64,000 nt of DNA, taken from assembly GCA_009780065.1 (NCBI GenBank), contig WRAS01000001.1, positions 98,521 to 162,520 on the forward strand. Direction: 5' to 3'. Position 1 is the stretch's first letter; every line of letters begins with the position of its first letter. Below are positions 9,463-20,200 of the stretch, one piece after another. This DNA is from Bacillota bacterium. Its GTDB lineage: Bacteria; Bacillota; Clostridia; Christensenellales; UBA1242. The notes under the pieces are model-generated. The model saw nothing but the letters and a program-made list of their open reading frames with translations. It searched no databases and was not told the DNA's origin. Made by a program: the position numbers and the translations under genes.

Positions 9463-11091
9463 ATGTCACGTCGTGTCGCATTTTATATTTTGTTCATATT
9501 CGGGGCGGTATTCTTGTTGGCTCTGATACTATTCATGTTTTTATTTTTAGGCGGCAGCAATTGGAATATCTTTGGATTAGGGTCTGTGGCACAACGAAAT
9601 ATTTATACGGTATTCCATGGTCCAGACGTTGATTCAATCCTTGCGCACAGAAATATAATTATTGACAGCAACACCACACACATTGAAATCCGTGCTGTTA
9701 AAGAAGGGCAGACAGATGAAGGCAGGATAGTTCTTTTCGAAAATGCAAATGGTGTTAGTTTTAACAGCCTCCATCGAACCCATGTCTCTTGGATTCAAGA
9801 AATCAGACAAGATGGTTCGGTATGGTACAGAATCACGGTACACGAGCCAAACGGGGTAGTACGGCGTAACGCGCGTCTTGTAATCAACTTGGTTCCGGAT
9901 AATATTCCAATTGCCCAAGCCCAGATGCAACCTTTTAATTTTATTTTGAACACGGGTGCGGCTCCGGTAACTTTTTCCGCGGACCCAACCGTAGATTACA
10001 TGTTCATTGACCAGGTTATAGTAAACAACGCGTGGGGTATTATTAACTTTCCGCCTCCGCCAACTGAATTGATTCCATTTGTGTTAGAGGTTAGACGTCT
10101 TGTAATTAATTCCAGTTCCACTGTTAACATTCGTACCCTGGTAACAGATTACGTCCAAATAAACAGCAATACCGGAAACTTTACATTCGGTGACATAGGA
10201 ACTGCCGCGACATTAGGTACAGATGTGCTTGTGTCTAATGGTACAAGTCACACTATAAACTCGGCACCTAATTCCACTGTTAGGGGTAATGTAAGATTTG
10301 AAACAGGCGGTGGATCGATAACATTGGTAGATGTTATTGGTAATGTATATGTGAATACAAATATCGCGGGAATTACGATGAGAAATATAGATGGGGAAGT
10401 AAACATAGAAACATATTCCAGTGCAATTCGAATTACAGAGATCAGTGGCCAATTGAATTATGAATCAACCGCAGGTACTATTGTTGTAAATAATACACAC
10501 GGTTTTTCCGATGTCCGAACAACCCGTGCAAACGTTACAATTGGTACGACATCAAATGCAAGTTCACCTGTTACCGCAGGTGCGCAGGGTAACGTTGTCG
10601 TGTATAACCGTTACGGCAGTACCACGGTAAATTTTGGGTGGCATGCCACTGCACATGAATTACATGTTGTTGGTTTTGATGGAAATGTAGTAGCCACCAA
10701 TATCAAGGGTCTGGTAAATATAATGCTTGGCAGTAACGGTCGTGCAACAGTTCAAGCAAGTTTTTTGCAAATAGCAAACGGCAGTTTAATAGAACATCAG
10801 GGCAGTACATCCCCAGGGGTTAATTTTGGAAATATAACTGTGACACTTCAACGGGTTAACGCGCAAACACAATTCAATCAACCATTCAGTTTTATCGTAG
10901 AAAATACACGTAGTGCACGTGACTTCACTGGGTGGCCTGTTGCGGGCTCGCCTGGAAATGTACCAAGTGGTGTGGAAATACCTAACTTTAACGCATTCCC
11001 AAGTCCAGGAGCATGGCAAGTACATGGTGGCAGTGTAAATCACGCCTTGGTTGTAAGAACATCAAACACAGTTGCACTTAGAGCAGCATAA
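9463..11091 (+). CDS. Membrane-anchored adhesin-like beta-helix protein
   Basis: This 542-residue protein has an N-terminal membrane helix after a basic start (MSRRVAFYILFIFGAVFLLALILFMFLF), acting as a signal anchor or uncleaved signal. The rest is a repetitive beta-strand ectodomain. From about residue 200 it shows regular short strand repeats of the type VxIxTxxGxITxxNIxG (for example NVYVNTNIAGITMRNIDG and NIETYSSAIRITEIS). This resembles the DUF4097-type or head-GIN-type beta-solenoid domains of putative adhesins. No catalytic motif or C-terminal sorting signal is visible. It is preceded by a leaderless-type TATAAT and followed 169 bp later by the giant GLUG protein. A surface structural or adhesive role is likely; the ligand is unknown. 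Confidence 0.7.
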   Translation: MSRRVAFYILFIFGAVFLLALILFMFLFLGGSNWNIFGLGSVAQRNIYTVFHGPDVDSILAHRNIIIDSNTTHIEIRAVKEGQTDEGRIVLFENANGVSFNSLHRTHVSWIQEIRQDGSVWYRITVHEPNGVVRRNARLVINLVPDNIPIAQAQMQPFNFILNTGAAPVTFSADPTVDYMFIDQVIVNNAWGIINFPPPPTELIPFVLEVRRLVINSSSTVNIRTLVTDYVQINSNTGNFTFGDIGTAATLGTDVLVSNGTSHTINSAPNSTVRGNVRFETGGGSITLVDVIGNVYVNTNIAGITMRNIDGEVNIETYSSAIRITEISGQLNYESTAGTIVVNNTHGFSDVRTTRANVTIGTTSNASSPVTAGAQGNVVVYNRYGSTTVNFGWHATAHELHVVGFDGNVVATNIKGLVNIMLGSNGRATVQASFLQIANGSLIEHQGSTSPGVNFGNITVTLQRVNAQTQFNQPFSFIVENTRSARDFTGWPVAGSPGNVPSGVEIPNFNAFPSPGAWQVHGGSVNHALVVRTSNTVALRAA

Positions 11092-11154
11092 TATTTATGT
11101 CCCAAAAAGTTACAAATTACTTTAGTAAAGAAGAATTCTGCGCGCATTTTTTAT

Positions 11155-11183
11155 TTGACACTTTCGTTTAAAAATTAGATAAT
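11155..11183 (+). promoter_or_regulatory. Promoter of the giant GLUG gene
   Basis: TTGACA (11155-11160), a 17-nt spacer and GATAAT (11178-11183) form a near-consensus vegetative promoter. Transcription would begin near 11190, close to the ATG of an 11-codon ORF (11195) and well before the TTG at 11261. Confidence 0.6.
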
Positions 11184-11194
11184 TAAGCATAACT

Positions 11195-11230
11195 ATGATA
11201 CGGGCGTGGGCTCGTATCGTTTGGTCTTGA
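11195..11230 (+). other. 11-codon leader ORF in frame with the giant gene
   Basis: ATG-ATA-CGG-GCG-TGG-GCT-CGT-ATC-GTT-TGG-TCT-TGA encodes MIRAWARIVWS, just downstream of the promoter. It is in the same frame as the 3,777-codon ORF, separated by its TGA and ten sense codons. A 9-bp hairpin, GATACGGGC-GTGG-GCTCGTATC (11197-11218, one G-U pair), covers most of it. It could be a leader peptide or attenuator, or the true N-terminus interrupted by a stop. There is no Shine-Dalgarno for it. Confidence 0.35.
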
Positions 11231-11260
11231 CAAAAGCAAAACGTTGGGGGAAAAAGGTTT

Positions 11261-14200
11261 TTGAGTCTCAGGAATAAAATAATCTTTGGTGCATTGATTG
11301 CGGTTGTACTCATCGCTGTACTTGGGTTTGTTTTATCTGGCGGTGGTCCTGTTTATGCGGGGCTTAATGTTGCCGCTTCCAGAACCCAAGTAACAATCAC
11401 AAAACACATAAATGACTTTGGAGTAATCCAAACAGGAACAAACATAGAGTCAGTAAATATCCAAGTCACAGGTGCCCCCAGTGAAATAGGCCCAGATGTG
11501 CATGTGTTTTCGTTGAACGAAAGTGTCGCATCCGTGCACGCACGACCACGTGCAGCCGGCAGCAATATAACGACAATTGATATAATAGGGAATTCAAGCG
11601 GACAAGCGACAATTCGTGTATTAACGGTTGGTGGCGGAAGAACGCTGGATATTTCTGTTAGGGTAGAGGTTCCCGCAAGAAGTTTGTCTGTAAGAGATGG
11701 TGTGCAATTTGGTGTAACACGTCCTCTGTTTGGTGGCGATGATGCTGTATTACCGTTTAGCCAAGGTGACTTTAACTTTTTTGCAACCCCAGATGGTAAC
11801 CCATCGTTTGCAACCACAATTAACACATTGGAATTTTCCATAATTGGTAATGCAAGAGGTACATACATCCAAGGCAATAGTTTGGTCGTTCCTGCGTTGA
11901 TTGCACCAGACCCAGGTCCTGTGACTATACGTGCAACATTGACCCAGGCAAATAATCCAATTGACCTAGATTTCACTGTGTTTATTTTTAATCCATTTCT
12001 TCATCTTCAAGTTCAAGAGGTCAGACCCACGTTACAGGCTCCAACTTATACGCCTATTGCCTCACTTGTAAAAAATGATATTAATATTGGCAGCGACTGG
12101 GTTGACTATGATATCTTAACCAGTAACTGGGACCCACATGATGTGCCATTTGGAAATGGACAAGTCCGTTTTGGTTTCCGATTTAATAATTCAAATCCAC
12201 ACGTAGCGCATATAAACTTTCAAGGCGAGGACAGTTTTAGAATAAATGCAAATGGTATAGGTTCCAGCGATGTCGAGTTAATTCTGTTTCCAATAGTCAC
12301 AATGCCAGAAGGCGAGTTTATTTTTGATCGCATACAAGATGCAAGGGTACATGGCCGATTGCCAATAGGTGTTGAGGTTCGTAATGTTTTCACAAATGAC
12401 ATATTACGTTTGTCGCTAGGCGGCAATGTTATTGATAACCCGAATGATTCGGAAATTTTTGCGTTTTACAGTGCAGATACAGTTAACCTTGTAAGAAATC
12501 CTTTTAACATTGTACTTTCGGATCCGCTTGTTGTTAACAATACATTACACCACTCAAACAATGACCATATTAAATTCGAAATCCATAACAGACCAGCTGC
12601 GATACCATCTTGGATATTTGCGTGGGATATTTTTCATATAACACATACCAGACACCCATTGAATTTGAACCATGTTGTAATGCGACAAAACGAGTTTGAA
12701 AATGGTGTGCCGTATTGGTCAAATTTTACAATTTCCATTAATCCACGGATTGCTCTTGCTCATGCGGGTGCATTGATTAATGCAGATGACATGTTTATTC
12801 GTGTAAGAACCGTTCATGAATGTGCTGGCGGGTTACCACTTGCTTATCTTGATATTGACCTTGTCAATGTGCGCGCAGTTCACGAAATAACACTCTCGCA
12901 CGCAAACGGGGATGAATTGGACACATTATACCCAGTTGTAGGTGGAGGGACAGGTGCGTTCGAATTTTTCGTGGGGACGGATGTGAACGAAATAAGTTCC
13001 GACTTTGTTTCGTTTTCGCACGCAGAATATTTCCAAGTAAACCAAATTACCATGACTCCGCCATATAACATATTGACGGGTTTAAGGCGAATTCAATACA
13101 ACATTGTTGTATTATCAGTACATCACTCGAATGCGTCGATTATTGGTCAAACTTTTCCAATTACAATTACATACATCAGTGGTCATTCACAAACATTTTA
13201 TATAGAGGTTTTAAGACAACTGACCAGTCTTCGCGTGGATGTTCGGAATCTGTCAAACGGGCATGTCTATTTTGAACCGGACCCAGGTGCGGACGAAACC
13301 ACAAGAATGCGTGATAGAACACAAGACGGCATAGTCAATAGAATAGTAACAAGTTTTGTCCGAATTGATGGCACATATTCGCTGGACCTTACGCCGACAC
13401 CAACACATGCAAGTGTCTGGGCAGAAATCAGCCATATCGGTGCATCGCTAGGGAACATAAGCATTGATCCAGAAAACTTTACATTTACACCACATACCGA
13501 GGGTACATTCCAACTTAGCATCGAGTTATTTGCCCTAAATCCAGAGGTTCTGTCTGGTGTAATCAATACTGTTTTCAATTTAACCATAGTTGTTGTTAAC
13601 CCAATAATTGATGCAAGTTTAGATTCAAATTTCATAACATTATTCTCGTTTGATACATTGTCCGAGATGTCTGGTGTTCCAAACAACTATGTGGATAGTT
13701 TGCATAACCTTAACATCAACTTGACATTCGCACGCAATTTAACTGGCGGTAATTTGCCACTTGCAGCACCGCATATTTCTGGTAGCGTGCTTGGGGATTG
13801 GGTATCTATCACGTCTTTGAATCCAGGCAATACCAGTTGGGAAATTCTAGGCCTACGGGCTCGTGGTAGTCAAATAGAGATTGAGTTCTCTATTCATCAA
13901 ACCATCGTTCATAATGCCGAAACACGTGTTATTGGATTTACATTTGACAGACCGCTTGTGTTCGTAGTGAATGTGGTAGATGCGGTAACGGTACAGAGTA
14001 TCGCACTTGCCGACCATGGTAGTTATATCAACTTGGTGATGGAGGGTACAAATAATACCTTCCCAATCCGTACATCTGTTCAACCCGCTAACGCGCATAA
14101 CCCAAGGCTTAGATTTGCGTTCGAAGTTAACGGCAGTGTCTGGGATTCCAGCGGGAATTTGATAACCTCTGTATTTAACAACAGTAGTGAACCAATCGCC

Positions 14201-17200
14201 CAAGTTAATCAATACACAGGCTTGATCACGGCATTTGAAAGTAATTTTATAGATGACATAGAAGTTGTTCTTGTAATATTCGCGGTGGACAGTGTCAGAA
14301 CCAGTTCATTGTTTACAGATTATATATTCCATACGTACCTAAGGCGCAGTGTCTTTATATATGACCATCGCGACCCAGCGGACGGTGTCTTTATGATTTC
14401 TAACCTTGAACAATTCCTTAGACACGTTATGGGTCATAATAACCCAAGTCAAAGTGGCCAGCCAATAAACTTTGGACCAGGCACAGGAGTTTTGGACTTC
14501 TTTGATTTCCGTGCGAATGGCCGTGATCTTTCCCAAGGTTTGCGTGGGCATTTCCGTTTAACGAATGACATTGATTTCGGCGGGGTATTGTTGGAACCAA
14601 TTCCACATTTCATCGGTCAATTTGTGGGGACCAGCAACATCGCAGTAGCAGGTGGTGGATTTGAACGTGCGCGTTATTCCCTTGTGAACCTTAATTTACA
14701 TGCAAATCAAACATCCCAGTTATCTCGAAACACAATTACAAATAATTTTGGTCTGTTTGCGCAAATAGGTGACTGGAACGGAAGCGGAACCATAAACGTA
14801 AATCGCGGTCTTGTAGATGGGGTCAGTTTTATCAACGTCAGATATCTTCACTCTCTTAATCGTGGAATTGGTTCAGGCATATCATCCAATATGGGCGTGG
14901 TGGCTGCGGTTAACCGGGGAACAATTCGTGACGTAAATGTTCATGTCGAAGTCGGACACTATATACTGAATTTTGGTGAAACCCTTAACATGGGTGCAAT
15001 TGTCGGACTTAACCAAGGTCAAATTTTGGAAACCATGAGTCTCAACGCAAGTGGTTTATTAATGGTAAACCACGCAGGCGGGACAGAGGGATTGAATATG
15101 GGTGGTTTAGTTGGATTAAATGATGTACAGGGTACAATACGGGGATTAAATGCCGCGGATGTGCTTGGTGAAAATATTGTGATTAATAGTCAGGTCAGTC
15201 TTGTATATTCGGCGATTGTAGACATTCCAGGTTCAACAGATAGAAACGTAGGCGGTATTGCAGGACGAAACCAAGGAACAATTGATCAGGTTTCCAGTGA
15301 AAACTTTATGTACAACCAAACACGTGGAAACACAGGCGGTTTAGTTGGCCGAAACATTGGAATATTGCAAAACAGTTATTCAACCTCTGCAATGTATGGT
15401 CGTGGAGCAATTGGTGGTCTTGTTGGATGGAATGACGGTACGGTGAGAAATTCTTATTTTGATTTTTATTTCAACCAAGGTGTTTTTGAAAACATGCACG
15501 ACGTGTTGCGTAATCGACTTTCACAAATTCAACGCGACCAGATTAATTGGACGGGGGATGGTTTCTATGCTGCGCTGATTGTGGGTGCGGGTGCGTCGGT
15601 GCCTGCGGGTGTTGGTGGTTTTGGTGTTGTGCCTGCGGTTGTGGGTGGAATTATCGGAGTTAACAGTGGTAATGTGTTCAACAGTTTTGCTTCCTCCATC
15701 TTTGATAACGATACAAATTTTGTTTTTGATACTTTGCCATATCGCGGTGACATATATATAATTTCTGCACAAGATGTAATTGTGGGTGGTGCGATTGGTC
15801 GACAACTGAACACAGGTGGTTCAAACAGCAATATACATGGTGTATTTTCCAACATGACGATTGTTTATGAAAGACCAACACAAGGTGTTGCAGCAGCAGG
15901 TCTTATGGCAGGTGTCTTTGGTGGTCTTATTGGTGAATTGAATGCGGGTATTGGTTCTGGTGTGGAAATACGTGCCTCGTTCGCATATAATCACTTTCAA
16001 GTAAATAATAACAGAGCCGGTACGCTTAATATAACAATGGGTGGTCTGGTTGGGCGAAACGTCAGTTCAACTGCCTCAAATATTGATTTCGTTCTATGTT
16101 ATGCGGTTCTTGAAAATGACCAATTGGACACAAATGGTTTGATTAATATGACAGGTATGATTAATCCAACAACACTTGCGCAAGCAATTGGTAATGGCAA
16201 TATGGCTGGAATTAATCACAATTCAACAAGATTTGGTTCTGCTAATGCACTTTTCGGTGGCATGATGGGCTTGCAATTAAATACGTGGACTGCGGTCGTT
16301 GGTGGGAGTACGGTTAATGCTAATAATTATTTTATAAACTTTTCAAACATAAATGTTATTGGAATGACGCACCTTTTGGGGAACGAAGCGGCATTCATAG
16401 ATCAAATGGGTGGATTCAGATTTCCATTCATCCGTACGTCATTTGTTTCAACCAATGCATTGTTCGAAAGACCGATGTTTATTGCAAAACCATACGAGGT
16501 TGAATTGCATCTCAGAACATTCGAAGAATACCGCGAAACATTCCGCAGAACATCAAACAACCGTGGTGGTTTTAACTATGTAATTGGGGCAGACAACCCA
16601 CCAAGTGACATGCCAACCGCGGCACTGTTCTTTACCGATGCACCCTTTATTCCGGGGAATACGAATACGGCAAACAGATACTATTTGGATGATATCTTTG
16701 AAACCGAGGTTAGTCCGGCAATCGCATCGCGTAGATTACGTATCGAGTTCGTGAATAACGATGGTATAGCCGAACTGGGGATGAGTCTCCAAAGCGGCCG
16801 ACCACAATACTTTATACAACTAAGACGTACTGGTACATTTGAATTGCACAAGATTAGTACCCGTCACGCGGTCGAAGACCCAAGCATTACACCAATTCCA
16901 ACCGGAAAAATTCGATTCAATGTGGTACCTGGTGTCACCGCACAAACGGTAACACATCCGGCATACAGCATAATTGCACGTCAAGAGATGTTATTCCCAA
17001 TGTTGCAAAGTGGCAGCACATTGGTGCCTGTACGTAATCCGAATAACTTTGCACACAATTTCGCAATGCGAAAGGGAACACACTTTTTCCTTCATGGCGC
17101 GGTGGATTCAAATGCATGGGGGATTAGTGCCCGTTACATGCATGCAACCAGTGGTGGCTGGGTAAATTACGATAATGGAACAATGTTGGAACACTTTAAC

Positions 17201-20200
17201 ACGGCAATGCCGACAGGCGTTACATTTGAATTTGTGCCATACATTGTCGTGGATGGGATTAGATTCTATGCGGAGGCACTTAGAATCTCATTACATGTTG
17301 AAATTTACGAGGGTGCAATTGAACTAGATATTTGGCAATCTGAAACTGGCTCTGATGCAACCAGCCAAAGTATCTACAGCGGGCGATTCATAACAGATGC
17401 ACGTGCACCATCAGATTTTACTCCAGCACAGTGGTCGACAATGAATGCAAACGAAGTTGCACGTCGTAACATGTTACTTAGATATCTGAATTTCTCGTTT
17501 AGTCACGAAGGCGCTTCACAATCCTTATTCTTGAATGACCCAACATTACCTGTTGCACTTCGTTATGTTGATTCCAATTTTAATAACCAATCAACTGTCA
17601 GAGTCAGTGGACAAGGGAGAAGTTTCTCGCTGCTATTTACATTGTTTGTCGAGGAATTGGAACAATATGGATTTATTGTTGGTCAAGGCATTTATACTTA
17701 TATTGAATATCGTTTCCATATAACCATGGCAATTGTGGTAGATGAGAGTGTATTTACTGATATTGGTTTGAATACATCACTTCAAAGTGCGATACCGAAT
17801 GGTCTATTGGGATCATTAAACGCAACCGAGCGCCGAATCAACGAAAGACATGTCTTAATGTACACAAGCGCGGATGTAGAAATTATGCCAACCGTGCTTC
17901 AATCGGTAACTTTGCAACACTTTGCAGAAACAGACAGGGTTGCAATAGATGGTGGAGCAGGACATGCAGTAAGTCTTGCACCAGGTCAGTTACAAAGCAA
18001 CAATATCCTTACAAATCGTATAGGTGACACCTTTATTGGTGGGATGTTCAAGATTTATGCAAATCCAATGTTTGCAAATATTGATTCTTTCCTTATGTGG
18101 AGCAGTACCTTTGACATGTATCTAGATACTATTGTAATTGGATACGATCAACAAGACGAACCAATTTATAAATCTGTTTACATGCCGTGGTGGGTTGGTC
18201 TAAGACAAATGGTGTATTGTGAGCGAACTGGCAACTTTGTATTTTTACCGCAGCAGGCACCAAACGTAGAAATCAACGTTGAGGGTGACAATGTCAATGC
18301 GCAACAGATGTTCCAGGTATCTCGTTTGACTATGGATGGTACTTATGCATGGGATGGTGTTTATTATATTCAAACAGTGCTGAACCGTGATCTGAGTCAA
18401 GCGCATCAATACTTTGGTCCAATGTTTGATGATATGCAATTACCGCAGGGAATTTCATTCGGCATTGGTTCACGTTTTGAATCCCTTGGTCGTACAATTG
18501 ACCGTTCGGTCCAATTGTTTGCACAAGACAGACCAGGTTTGTATTTTAACTATGACCGACCACACACAACTTCAAGTCTCCAAGCAGTTGGAACAACCCA
18601 CGCGTTTACAATGCAACCAATTGGTCCGGTAGGAATCGAATGGGGCGACATAGGCAAAATTACTGTGGACAGAGCGCCAGGTCCAGGTACAGCATCAGTC
18701 AACCACATCGGTGGGCAAACATATGCACTGACAATCAGTCCAGATTTTCCAATCGGTGCAGACATCGTGGTTATCTTTGAATACACATTGGAACGCAATG
18801 GGCAATCAGTTACCCAGTTTGCAAGGATGACAATTACAACAGTATTATTCCGTGTAAATGGTTTTGAATTGGCAGCAACACGTGGGAACACCGTGCGATT
18901 GCAACATGGGAATAGACAAGACATGCAACTTGGTGTCATCGCAAGTAGATACAATGGATTCACAGGGAATGACGAATTAATGGGCAGAATTGATGCCGCA
19001 ATATCTACGTTCGAGACTCAAATAAACGAATACCATGGTCCGGAAGACAGATCAGAAATGCTGATATGGCGCGGTTTTGGCTCTGGTGTGGGACATCATC
19101 TTAATACAGGGGTTCGAAGTGCGGACCACGACTATTATGTAAATGGTGTGCCAAGTGGTGAATTGAACTTTTTCCTTGGACGGGGAAGTAATTTGGGCGG
19201 TACAAAGTTTATATCCAGATCTGGCACAGAAACCAGAACAACACGACTTACAGTGACAATGTATTACGAATTCCATGTAGGTGGACTAGTCAACGCAGTT
19301 AGTCTTGCAGAAAGACACGTAACATCAACATTCAATATACAGACTGTTGCTGGAACTGCTGCCAATAATCCAGAGGCCATAACCCAGCCATCGCAACTTA
19401 TTTGGCTGCAAGACAGACCAAATGATCACTTTATTCTTATGAATGACATTGTGTTGAATGATCATGTGCCTATTGTATTTAATGCGCAGACCTTTGATGG
19501 AAATAATAATAGAATTTTCTTAAACAGTTTTAACATCTCGCATGATGGTGGAACGACAAATATAGGGTTGTTCTCGACAATTACGGCGAACCGTGTTATT
19601 AAGAACCTTAACATTGTGTTGCCAGACAGGCACAGTCTAACAGTAAATTTATCCGGACACAGTACATCGGGTACAGTAAACGTGGGTGTGCTTGCAGGTA
19701 CCAACCATGGGATTGTAACCAACGTCGCGATCCTTAGTCCGGGTCAATTCGTAGGTGGAAGGGTGGTCGATGCAGGTGGACGTGATGTCCCAATCGCAAA
19801 CTTTGATCGCAGTGCATTTAACACGAACTTACCGCGCGAAGGTTCACCAAGTGAACTTGCGGTGATTCTTGGTGTGGCGGCGGGTACAGGGCAACAACTT
19901 ACGGTTAATGTGGGTGGTCTTGTTGGGACCAATGCACGTGGAACGGCAACTGGGTCGGGAGCAACACGTGGTGTAATATCAAACAGCCGTGTTCTTATAA
20001 ATATTTACGTTGGATCCGAAGACAGAGAACAAGTCGCGCCAAACATTTTCCGTGCGCGTGTTGGTGGCTTTGTGGGTGTTAACCAAAGCCATATAGTCAG
20101 CAGTTTCTTCCGCGATGGAATTATAAGAAACCATTCAATGCCAAGGGAATTGCCATTGCCAGCACAAGTTGGTATCAGTATGACTGGGGGATTTGTTGCT

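Noticed and set aside
11101-11154. TTTAGTAAAG and TGCGCGCA palindromes after the 9463 gene as a terminator
   Set aside because: The stems are too short, and the T-rich run is not positioned after a stable hairpin.
11228-11230. TGA read as a sense codon throughout the organism
   Set aside because: TGA ends several well-bounded genes here (the Rho-like gene, trxB overlapping glmM), so a genome-wide code change is not supported; only local readthrough remains possible.
11353-11976. Minus-strand ORF of 207 residues opposite the giant gene
   Set aside because: Antisense to the intact giant gene, Pro/Thr-rich composition without motifs, and no promoter or ribosome binding site.
15560-15660. Gly/Ala/Val-rich stretch (VGAGASVPAGVGGFGVVPAVVGG) as a separate repeat element
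   Set aside because: It is a short low-complexity linker inside the GLUG region; no tandem DNA repeat unit beyond codon-level similarity could be defined.
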